In this document: piece by piece, positions 37,001 through 49,900 of the stretch
Position numbering within the stretch: position 1 is the stretch's first letter
Layout of the letters: every line of letters begins with the position of its first letter
NCBI GenBank assembly: GCA_030549495.1
Contig: JAUIRK010000708.1
Span: forward strand, 410,001-474,000
DNA: 64,000 nucleotides
Reading direction: 5' to 3'
Source of the DNA: Nectonema munidae
Taxonomy: Eukaryota > Nematomorpha > Nectonematoida > Nectonematidae
Translations under genes and position numbers: made by a program
Notes under the pieces: generated by a model
The model's input: only the letters and a program-made list of their open reading frames with translations
Database searches by the model: none
Told to the model about the DNA's origin: nothing

Positions 37001-40000
37001 TATATGGAGTTGATTTAGCTGACGAAATCGAGTCATTAAAACATTTTTTACTAGACACAGACAAGACTCCAATAGAAATTTAACTTATCTCTCTAATAAC
37101 GAGAGATACACTGCCTTTCCTAACTACTTTGTTGCACTTAGAATTTTTTTGACAATTCCTGTGACTGTGGCATCTGCTGAAAGAAGTTTTTCACGTCTCA
37201 AATTAATCAAAACTTATTTAAGGTCAACAATAGATGAAGATAGATTGAACGACTTGGCCATCCTTTCAATTGAGCGTGATCTTTGTAGAGATCAAAACTT
37301 TGATAATATTGTACATAATTTTGCTGAACGCAAAGTTCGCAAAATAAAGCTAATTTGATTTTTTAGTTAAAAATATAAAATAAATTTTATGTATTTTTTT
37401 AATTGCTTTTCGCTCATGCTAGGCCCCGGAAAAATTTTTTGCATTGGGCCCCGCAAAAATTTTTTGCATTGGGCCCCGCAATCATTAAGGCCGGCCCTGA
37501 TTATATGCACCAACGAAAGCTTAAATCAAAAAACGGGTAAATTTTTCTAGAAAATATAGAAGTTCAAATATTGCCAATCTGGCAATATTTTTAGGTTGAT
37601 TAAAGTAATTCAGTCAATTAATTGCTTAGGTAGTTTGAAGTTAGCTAATTTTTAAGCGTGATGTTATAAGTTTATAACATTTGATAAAGTTATTGAATTT
37701 TCATTTTCTAGATGATTTCACAACTGGCATCTTGGGACTTTGACTGTTTCGAATTTGACAGAGTAACGAATGGACACCCTCTCCTCTACGCAATCTACTT
37801 CATATTCAAAGTGAGAATATTTGCTTTTTTGATCATTCTTCCTAAAATCAATCAATTCCTTCGGACAATTTGAACTAAACATGTCGTAAAACAGAGTTTC
37901 CCACTCTTTTTGAAAAGGCGTAACCCATAATCCAATTTATACGCATGCTATTTATTATATTAAATTTAGTAGTGGGAGTGTAGGATCTCGAACAAGATCT
38001 GGGACCTTTTAAAGACATTTTTATGTAAAAATGCCCCCTCCCCCCCCTTTTTTTTTAATTATTTTTCACTCTCACCCCCCCCCCCCCACCGCACCAACAA
38101 TAAAAATCAAAATGGTGACCCGCAATTTTATTTTTAAAGCCTCTAATTTTAATTTTAATTTAAAATTCGCAACTGCCTAACTTAAAGCCCGGCTTAATTT
38201 ACACCCGTGTTGATTGATCCACCACGCCCTATAGTTAGTTTTAAACAAATACTTGCAATTTATGAGCTGGTACACAAACCCGCGCTGGTTGTTCTGCTCT
38301 AAGAAGGACTCCAGTACCCTGACCTTATTATAGAAACTGCAATAATACTGGAAACCCCTTTTTTGTGTAACTTTTTTCCCCAAATTCTTTGCCCATCCAA
38401 ATTTCCCGCTAAAAACCAGGTAAAATCTTTTTTTTCATTTTATACGTCAAAAACTCTGAAATAAACATTTTTTGAGTCATTCAATTTGCTTTTTTTTTAA
38501 TTGATCACAGTAATTTGTATTTTTTTTTAATAACACACATGGTACGGCATGATTTTTATAATTTGGGGTTTGCGCTTTTTTCACTTTCCTGCTTAATTGC
38601 AGATCTCGAGAGATCATTTTCTTTTTTAACTGAAAATTATTATTTAAAAATGATGCTTATATGATGGCTTTTAAAAACGGCATTTTCTAACTTCATAAAC
38701 AGGAATAACAGATCTGTCACTTTGTACTTTATATTGCCCTTCCTAAGCCTTTTAAGACAAATTGTCATATCTGGTATGAGTGATACAAGTACATGGCCTA
38801 TTTTGAAGTTGTCGTAGAAGCGTTTATAAAACTAATTTAAGGGAGTCGCTTCCCTCACGGTCATTTGTCGTGCTGTTGTTTGAATAAGTTTGCTTCTATT
38901 TCGCCCTCTCTTTTTACCAGAAGCACAACTTCTTCAAAACGTTCAACATTCCTGCAGACAAACTCTTGAATTTCATTGCCTCCATCGAAAAAAACTACAG
39001 AGATGTACCCTACCATAACAGTATTCACGCGTGTGATGTTGTCATCTCTCTCAACTATCTCTTCATGGCTGCGGACTTAAAGGTAACGTTGTTTTTCTTT
39101 TCTTGACTCAGATTTGTATTTTCGGCTTCTACCTCAGAATTCTTCGTCCTCAAATCTCCGCCCCGACATTTGTTTAGTTAGTAAATAATTCATTGAGTTT
39201 ACAAAAATGGTTAACTAATGATCAGATGGAGTAATCTGGGATATGGGCAACAAGAACAACGCTATATTCTCTTCCTTGAATTTTTTTTTCAAATTCTTCA
39301 GTGAAAATTGTTGTAAAATTTGATCGATTAAGAATTATAACTCTTAGACATAAAGCGCCATTTTTTGTCATTATTTTTTTCTATCAGTCCTGCTTCTCTT
39401 ACACAAGCTAATCCAGACACCAACACAGGCAGATCAAATTACTGTACTATTAATTTATCTTAATTTCAATTAAACTTTTAACAATTCTAAAGTAGTTTTT
39501 TACGAACATACACACTTATATATTGATTCAATTCTGTTTGTTCGATACCAGAGCATATGATATTATACACACTCCATCCGTGTGGAGCCTTCCAGTATAT
39601 CCTAAGCGTACATCCTAAAACTATGCATGTGTTCGATTGATTCACATCACTAACCCAGCTTTAGTTTTGACGATCATGTTTATATTTATGATGATCAATT
39701 TTATGTCAATCAATAATATTCCAACCAATCAGAATGCTATTATAATGTTTTTGTTTTTTAGAAAGTTTTCAGTGATTTGGAGATTTTTTCTGCACTTTTA
39801 GCGGCTGGATTGCATGACGTTGGTCATCTCGGTGTTTCCAACAAATTTCTCGTTGATACAGGTACACTATTTTGACCAATACAAACTATTTTGCAACAGC
39901 TTTTTCATACTACGCACACGCATTCAATCAGGGATAAGTGCCATTCGTAAATTAATGCTTTATTTCATTGTTTGCTTTTACGAGGTGAGAAAAAAAGATG

Positions 40001-43000
40001 ACATATTTTTATTAGTGAAAACGAGTACACTCAACCCTCATTGAAATCCGTGCTTCATTTTAAGCCGGAACCATTCATTATCAGTACAAAGTTTTTTTAA
40101 CGTTTATACTTCTCTTTCCACGTCGTTTGAAAACGGGAAAGTTGAAAACATACTTTTAATAAAAATAATTAAACATTACCCGTTTTTCTAAATATATTTG
40201 GCTAATGTCAGTAATATTTTATTGTTATTATTATTATTATTTATTTTTTCACAACGCGGAAAATTTTTTATCTCATTTATCAATGTTTTTGTTCGGATTA
40301 AAAGGATTGACTGTATAAACTTTACAATGTTATATACACATCCTTTTGTATTTCATACGTTGCGCAGGAATCCTGAGTCCGGAATCAATCAATCTGTTCT
40401 TTTTCCCAATAACTGTAACTTTTACTCCAAGCTTGGCTTAAATATTTTTTAAAAAAAAGGATATATGAATACATATTGATTCTGGCCACCATCCCCCACA
40501 TACGTGAGTGCCTTAATAATAAATATATATAGATGAGATAGATATCTTAGTGAAAACAAATCGTAAAAAGTTAAAACATGCAATACGCTATATTTCACTC
40601 TACTGCTGGCTGTTTTTGACTATTCGAATTTTTTTCTGAACTTGCATAATAGATGACAAGTGCTCACCCAATTTCTAAATGGGCCTTAATGTAGAATTAG
40701 CATTATAGATTGTTTAAGGGTTGATATTGGGTTTAGTGTTAGAGCAATCGTCGTACATATATTATTTTGTTGTCCTTTTGCAATTCTGTATAATTATTTT
40801 ATATCCAGTTTTATTTTTCAAGAATTCAGACTAATAAGACAAAAAAACGAATTTACTTTATTTTTGAAAATCGTACAAAAATTATTTATTTATTTATTAC
40901 ATCGTAAAAGACGGTTAAATGATATAACAAAAAATTTATGACCATTATTTTTATTATAGGCAATTGCTTTTGAAAAGTCCATTCTTTTTGCTGAATCAAT
41001 CATAATTCTTTACCAAATATAAAATGTTTGCATGCTGCTCTATCTCTCTTCTTTTTCTTTTGAAAAGCTTTTCGTAGTTTCATTGTTGTAATAAAGCATC
41101 TTGATTTTTAAGGGCTTCAATGAGTTTCCAATGTTTGGAAAATAAATGCGTTGTTAATTACTATTTGCTTACATTTTAAATTGCAATTAACTTAACTCTA
41201 AAAGATACATTCTCTAAACCATGATTTTCTCAAATGAGGAGAAGTTCTATTTACTAAAAGATTGTTAATGCAATATTTCAACAGTCATGTTTTTTTTAAT
41301 TTTATCACATTTCTCCAATTCTGATTCTGATACTCATAAGCACACTTTTTATTTTCTCCAGAGTTATAGCACCAAATTATCTAGCACCGAACAGACCGGA
41401 ACCAAATTGCTCAATAGCGAATTTGCCCTTCACTATATAAGTATATATATGTGTATTTAAGTGAAATTATGAAAATATGTCTTGGAAATAAGATTTCATT
41501 AAAATAATACTTGAAACAAATAAAATATTAATAATTTTCACAAAAAAAAATTGAATCCTAATTCATATCATTGCTTCCCACTCTTATATTCCTATTTTTT
41601 TGGCAATTCGCCATTTCTTCATAATTCTTCATTCTTCAAAAATTTTTATATTATACCAAAGAACCCACTCATTGTCTCGTCTTTGAAATATTAATAAGAA
41701 TATTTTCTCCAGTTCATTTTTTCTTAATATTTCAACGTGCTATACACTTCTATCAATCCTCCTTACTAATTTAATATTTAAATGTATGTTTTATATACTT
41801 TTTAGTTTCAGAGTTAGCGGTTTTGTACAATGATCAATCTTGCCTTGAAAATTATCACCTTTTCGTTTCCTTCACTCTGTTGCGCAATGAAGACTGCAAT
41901 ATCTTCGTCAATTTTTCCGACACCCACCGAGCTACCTGTCGTAAAATTATCGTTGATATGGTAATCATTTTTGTCAGTATGTTATATCTTCAAATCCTTT
42001 TAAAAAAACCTTATTTTTTTACTTTGGAAGAGAAAGCTATACAAGCAACCTCTTTCTAATTCTCCTTTATCACTCATATCTGTCAAATTAACTTTATTTT
42101 TTATTTTATAGAATACAAAATTCTCTTATAGATCAATTTATATGGTTTTTCAATTTGGATTTATTGAAACTTCTCTTTCAGAAGAGAAAAAATTTTATTT
42201 TAAAAATAATATCTTTACCAAATGAAAGCAGTTTTCTTCCAACTTTTAATTTATTTTTCTTTTTTTATTTAAATATTAAAATAATCTTTTTAAATATTTA
42301 AAAAATGGACCATATGTAAGCGTTTTTTGGTAATATAAAATAATTTCTTTATTTGAGTCCACCAGTGCATAGAAATTATAAGATCATAGTCACCTAATAA
42401 TAATTTTTATCCATTTTTTTAAATACATTTTCATTATTACTTTTCATTTATAATAACTAAACTTAAAAAAATTATTTCAATAAAATATATTAGAAACAAA
42501 AAATTTTTAAAGTTTTTCTTTGAGCATATGTGAGAATGTCTATTTTTACATTATATTAAATATTGTTCAAAATGACAAAATTAACATATTGAGGAAAAGG
42601 AATGCTTTATAATAACTATCATACTATAATTTGTATTATGAAACAGATTTCATTATCTTTAGGAATTTCTTCAAAGAAAATGCGTTTTCAGTTGATGTTA
42701 AATTTTATTATTTGAATGTAATTATTTAAAATCCTTAATAATCATATACCACAAATTATATTGACAATAAATAAATTTTGTTAATTTTAACTTTTGATTT
42801 AATTGTCTACAGAATTCAGTGGCGAAACAAAAGGGGCAATGGATGACGCTCAAAAATAAATGTCTATTAAAAAATCATTTTTATCGAGTTTAATAATGTA
42901 ACAGTAGTTGCTACACCTTGACTCTTATTTTGCATACCTATATATATATACCTGAATTATTCAATTTAATTAGGAGAAGCGTGTACAAATTAATATGTTC

Positions 43001-46000
43001 TTTGAGTGGCAATTGTGCTACCTATTCTATTGCTTATAAGTTAGTCTTAGGCTGTTGGTCCAGCTCTCATAGTTTGATCACTGGAGAAGGCATTCTATCT
43101 GTCCACCGATGGAAGATTTTATTTTGCATTAGGGATACCCTATCAATCATGCTTATTTTATAGATTTTAGCAACAGATATGAGCAAGCATATGCGACATT
43201 TAGCATCCATTCAAACGATGATCGAATCCAAAAAGATTTCAAGAATTGGACGCCTCTCTCTCGAAACCTACTCTGACAGAGTCACGGTACTCCATTTTCT
43301 CCCTCTATTCACTCAATATTTCTTTTCCCCACTTGTCTCCTAGACTAGAACTTTTTTCACTCTTTCCCTATCTCTACATATGTTCAATGTTTTTTCTTTC
43401 ATGACACACATCACTGTGTCACCTTAATTGCTTATAACCAATTTCTTTCCATCATCTCTTTTTGTACTTACGAAAAATGATTTTAAGGAATTTTATATTA
43501 GATCACTTATTCATCTCTGTTTTTTCTACGATGAAATGTGTTAAGCGTGGAACTATATACTATTTTATTAGGTGGAACGCCCCCTCCATGCCACACTACG
43601 GTTTAGATATATACCACCTTGCCCCCAATGAACACTTTGTGCATCGACAAAAAGCCCATCTAACACCCTTAAAATTTATAACAAATTTCCAGCGACAAAA
43701 TTGACCCAAAATGCCCCCAGGAACATAAGACATTTAAAGATTAAAATAAAAATATTTCATATACTCTAACCCAAATCAGCTTCATTATATGCCAAAAAAA
43801 ACTTTGTTGAAATATTTTAATTTGTATTACTTTTTTTGTAAGAAAATGGGATAACATTTTTTGAATTCAATATAGCAACTTATATAGTTGACCCATACTT
43901 TTAGGTATCTTTTGTCAATGATCTTGGAGAGTTGGTTACCTTCTTTTTAGTAAAAATATTGATTTTAACATTTTATTGTGTGTGTGTGGTCTGTGAAAGT
44001 TTTTCCCTAAGATAAATGTTTACAAAAGCCACTTTTTAGCACTTGTAAATAGTTTTTAATTCTTTTTTTCAATTTTCTCACGTAAAACATAATCTTTATG
44101 CAAATGGTGAGGAAAATGCATTTTAATCAGTTTTCACGCATTCCTTTCAATCAGAAGCATATTTATTCTACTTGATGAAAAATTATATATTGAACATTTT
44201 TAGAGAGAGATTTTATACAATATATCAAGAATGAATTATTATTAAGATGGTGAATCAAAAAGTAATTCCACACTGAAGAAATTTTGTATTTCATAGTTTG
44301 TTTATATATTTGTTTACTGTGGGAAGGTAGAATAGCTTTATTAGCATTACGCAAATAAAAGTTAGGTTTTTGGTAATTGAAAGAAACCTAAACATTAAAA
44401 ATTCCAGGAAAGTAAAGAATTTATAAATAAATAAAGATATATTATAGGTATACAAATCATTAGTTTTTAATTGGTTTGCGTTATAAAATAAAAGAGAGGT
44501 ATGCGCCAACAAATTTGAGTTGAATAAAGATCTTATCATTTTTTTTGTGAAACAATCAAAGAGGAGATGTTTTGATGTCCCCAAATAACTAGACAGTAGT
44601 TAATATAAGAAAGAAAAAATGAATTATAAAGTAAAAGCTTGACTTTAGTAGGAAACAAGTTTTTGAATCTTTTTATGATACCAATGACTCGAGATAATTT
44701 ATTATTTACATACGAAATATGCTGTTTCCATTCCAATTTATTGTCTATTACGACACCCAGAAGATTGGACAATCTCAAATTTCAAATTGATAGGTATTAA
44801 TTCAGAACACTTGCTATTCCCAAATAGCATTGCTTTAGACTTTTCAAAGTTAATACACATACAGTTGTTCGCTTTGCACCATAAAAAAAGTTTATCAACT
44901 TCTTGATTAAAGCAATTAATTTTATTGAAAAACATAACACAAGAAAAAGGGATATTGATAGTTAAATCATCTGCAAAGATAAAAAAACTTCAAATTTATA
45001 TTGGAAAGAGGTAAGTGAAAAAAGAAAGACATTTTTTCAATAATTTATTTTATAGGACTTCATGGGGAACTGTGTCAAATTCTTTTTTAAAATCAATAAA
45101 AAAAGAAAGCACACTTTTATCAGAATCGAAATTATTGATAATGTCATCAATGAAACAGATGAGTAATGATTAAGTACTATGATTTTTACGGAAGCTAAAT
45201 TGGAAATTATTATTAAAATGATACAACTGTTTAAATATTAGTTTCACCATCTAACCAACCCTACTCACGCCCCAAGTTGTTATTGTAAAACAATTTTTAT
45301 ATGATAAATAGAAAGATTGTAAATATCACTTGAATTATTCGTACTTAATTCACTAATAGCTATAACAAGATCATTATAAGGAATTTTTGAAAATTAAAAG
45401 AAGACTTAGGAATATAAGTCAAATAGTCACCATCAGGTTTACTTATTTCCATGTCATTAGCAAACTTTTCACTAAAGTATTGGGACAAGATTTTTGGATC
45501 ATCAATTATATTTTTATTAATTTTTAACGAAAGAGGTGATTTGCTTGAACTTTTAACACATTTATTAATTTCAACCCAAAGATTTCTGTTGCTAGATGAA
45601 TTATAAAACTTGGTGAAAAAAAATTTTTTCTTCAACTCCTTTGACATATATTTAATCTTATTTCTTAAAAAAATAAATTCATTTTTCAAAGTATAACTTG
45701 GATTGTTTTTAAGTTTTTTAAACATTAAATTTCTTTTCTTTATTAATTTTTAGAGTTGAACATTCATCCACTCATTAATTGGATTTTATAATATAAATGG
45801 GAATATTTGTTGAATTCCAGATTTTAGTGTTAATATCTATAAAATGTATGTTGATCATAGATTCTTTTGAAGTACAAATCAGGAGCATTAAAGTAAGGAC
45901 TAGGAAAACCGCGCCAATTAAGACTCAATATTTTTTTATAAAATCGATAGAATTAATTTTTTTTCTGGTTAAAAATTTATTATTAGATGAAGAAAACTTA

Positions 46001-46570
46001 AACGAAGCAAGAAACGGTAGATGATCAGAAAAATACTGATGTAAGTTGAAAGCATCACACCGTAAAAATCAAATGGTACAAAAATGTTATCAAGCAAAGA
46101 ATTACTGGAAGGACGAGTTAGCTGAGTGATTAACGATTTAAATGAATTTGATGGAAGAAGATTCATAAAGTTTTGGACATTCGTATTAGAGTCAATTTTA
46201 AATAAATTAAAGTTAAGTCGCCCACTAGAATACTAAATTTTATATCAAAAGGAGGACATGATAAAAAGGAATCAAATTCTGGAAAAACAAATCAATTACA
46301 GTATAATTTAATGAAGGTCTACGATAAATATTAGTGATATGGAAACAATTGGAATGATCAAAATGAATAGCTTTGGTAAACACCTGAAAACTCTTTTGTT
46401 CTCTTTTTTGAGTGAAAACATTATGTTTTTTTTTGTAAAGATATTAAAATCCTTGGCCCCCCAAAAGAAAATTTTTAAAAAAAAAAAAAAAAAAACATCC
46501 CTTTAAATTTAAAAAAAACTTTTTTTCTTTTTTTAAAAAAAATTTTTTTAAAAAAAATTTTATGAGAAGG

Positions 46571-46605
<35 letters not shown>

Positions 46606-46904
46606 CTTTAAAAAAAAAAAATTTGGCTTCCCCCCCTCTTGGCCGCCCCCGGCTTTTTTTTCCCTTCCAATTTAAAAAAAATTTTTTGGAAAATTCTTTA
46701 TAAAAAATTTTTTTCAATTTTTTCTTAAAAAAATTTTAAAAAATAGAAAAAAAAAAAAAAAAAAAAATAAAAAAAAAAATATTAAAAAAAAAAAAAAAAA
46801 ATAAAAAAAAAAAAAAAATATAAAGGGTTAAAAAAAAAAAAAAAAAAAAAATTTAAAATTAAAAATAAAAAATTTTAAAATTTAAAATTTAATTATTTTA
46901 AAAG

Positions 46905-46958
<54 letters not shown>

Positions 46959-49900
46959 AAAAAATAAAAAATAAATAATATTTTATATTTTTTTAAAAAT
47001 AAAAAATTATTTAAAAAAAAAAAAAAACCTCCCAAAAAAAAAATAAAATATAATTTTAAAAATTTAAAAAATTTTTTTGAATGGGGGAAAGAAAAACATC
47101 ACTAAAAAAAAAAACATAAAATACAAGATTTAAATCTTTTCCAAGCAGACTTTATATCCTGTGTTCTAATGAATCTTCAACACTTCATATGTTGTTTAAA
47201 ACTTCGTCTAAATAATAAATTTGCTTGACTCTTTCTATTACTGTATCCTTTACCACTATTCTATCTTCCTTAAAATTTAGTGGATGTACATTTTAAATTT
47301 GAAACTTTAGACAAACTACCTTTGATATTAGAAAATCTATTGTGTAGCCAGCCACTTATTACAGCTTACACAAAAAATAACTCTGGACTCTTTTGCCACA
47401 AACTCCACAAGGATCTATATGTAAATTTACGACTTCTGCCTTCAAATTATCGCCCATCTTTCACCCATTTAGTTTTATGCATGTTTATTTTTAATCCTTT
47501 TTTCTCTATCGTTTCTTTCCAAATACATACTATATCGTCGGCATATATCTTCAAGAATTTCTTTTTTCTTAAGAACTCAAATATTTAGCCTTGATGTGTT
47601 AACCTACTTGTATTTCACACTTACTAGAAATAGAGTTATCTATTTTGATATACTGTCTTTACTTTCATATAAACTCATAACTGCTCTAACCAATCTGTCA
47701 TTAACGTCTTTTTTTTCTCAACGACCACTCAATTAAGCTCCCGGGAAACAGAGTAAAAGGCTTTTTATCAATCACGTATGAAGATAGCATCATTAGTTCC
47801 TTTGCCTTTTGTGAATCCAAATTGTATTTTGCTTGTGTCGACTGTTTGATTTAACCGATTTAATAGAACCCTTTCTACAATCTTCTTAACGTGTTCTAGA
47901 AGTTTTACTGTTCTATAATTTGAGCATTTTGTTATGTCACATTTTCCTTTAAATAACGGTATGATTAAACTTTTCTTTCCAGCAATCTGGAATAGAACTC
48001 ATGTCAAAAATTCTTTGGATTGTACTTCTCAGAATATTACAAATTTTATCCTTAAACAGTTTAAGCATTTCTAAAGATCATTTACTACTAGATACCCAGA
48101 AGATTTTTTGGTTTGATTTCATCAAAAGTTTGGCTTACTTCCTCAATAGTTACTGCTTTACACACAGTGTCCTTTAACCTCACCTACTACTTCTAAATTT
48201 TCTATACTGCTTTCTTTATTAGCGTATAACATTATGATATGATAAACAAGTTATAAGATGAAAAGTCCTACTACTAATGATTTCAAATAAAAAAATAATT
48301 TTATTTTGTAGCATTTTTTATTTTTCTTTTTTTTTACTAAAACTCTTTCTTTTTCTTCGAGAATGAGATTGAATCTTTTCTTTTTTCTTCAATATTCAAC
48401 CACACGATTTGACGTTAGTATGCGATATGCGCATGATCGCTCTTTTCTGACCCTACAGAGAAAAGGAATATGTCTAATATATTGTTATGTGCTGACATTG
48501 GGATAAAATTTTTGTGCCTAATCTCACTGCTCTTACCTCCTTGATAGAAATTTCTGGCTGGGCTATTGCATATATACAACCCGGTCGCCAGACTCCAGTA
48601 TAGAAGGGGCAAACTTATTTTAATGGGGCCAGAACTGCAAGATAGTCTATATATTTATATGTGTGTAATATAATGTATAAAATAAATACTCTTGTTTTTG
48701 TTTTGAAATTTTTAGCTATAATCAATGTATCAGATAAAAATTCGAATTGGAAAAAATGCATATATATATATATAATATATTGCTTGAAGTTTGATATTTT
48801 TGCTTTCAGGTCTTGGAAAATATGTTGCACTGTGCAGATTTAGGAAATCCAGCAAAGAAACTCTATCTTTACAAACTCTGGATTCCACGAGTGATGAATG
48901 AATACTTCAATCAAGGAGATATAGAGCGTAAATTGGGTGTAGAAATCTCTCCCATGTGTGACAGAAAATCTGCAAAAATTGAAAAATCTCAAGTATGTCT
49001 TCCAATTATCCTTGTTCATGTGTTTTCATTTTTTCTGGAAACAAATCCAATTTCGTCATTCAGATTTTATAATTAGTAAAAGTTTACAGATAATATTAAT
49101 CTAATAATAATATTTATTTATAGAGAAGATTGCTACATTCATGTTGAAACACGTGAAATAGGGTAAATAAACAAATCAAAAAAATTTATATGACACCTCG
49201 ATGATCCGCAGGAATAAAAGTTTCGTTAGGATGAGCAACATCCAGAAGAGTTGAATGGGTAAATTGAAGTTTCTTTGAATAAACTCCTTTACTTATTAAG
49301 ACGAAATGAAAGGAAAAAAAAATTATATTTTTAATTAAACTTGAATATTTGATTCTATACACGAGAAAATTAAAAGGTAACAATCGTAGTTTTTCATATA
49401 AAGCTTCTAGTTGTTGCTTTTTGAAATGTAAAATGCTTAAGTTTGTGAACCGGTTCAGGATCTTTCAAAACCGGTCGTAGTGATTGTGTTCATTCCGGTC
49501 CTTAATTTCTTATATCCGCTCCTAACTGGTGCGTAGATATTATAGCCCAATATTGTTATGTTTGATAAAATTTTGTTCGGCCAAATATCTGTTTGGTAAA
49601 ATTATAGGTCGGCCAGATGTCCGTTTGTTAAAATGTTTTTTCTGCAAAATGTCCCTTAGCCAAATGTCTTTCCGTCCAGTGTTTTTCGGCCAAATATCCA
49701 GCCACGTTGAAATTATTTATTTGTTATGGCCTATTTTGCAAAAGTTATTAAAGAGTACGCAAACTATTTAATCTGATTGGATAAAAATATTTGATTAATT
49801 TTTTAACCAATCAAATTACGCTTAAATCGAACGAATTATGTTGAAAAAATTTTTATTATTGAAATGAACTGCGCATAATGTCTCTCATTTGAGTGTCTAA

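Noticed and set aside
37885-38230. hAT MITE beginning CAGAGTTTCCCACTC
   Set aside because: No right end or duplicated flank could be found; kept only as a note in the intron entry.
48615-49076. Separate small genes around the PDE4 exon at 48810-48992
   Set aside because: The plus frame is the exon read into its intron; the minus frame is low complexity.
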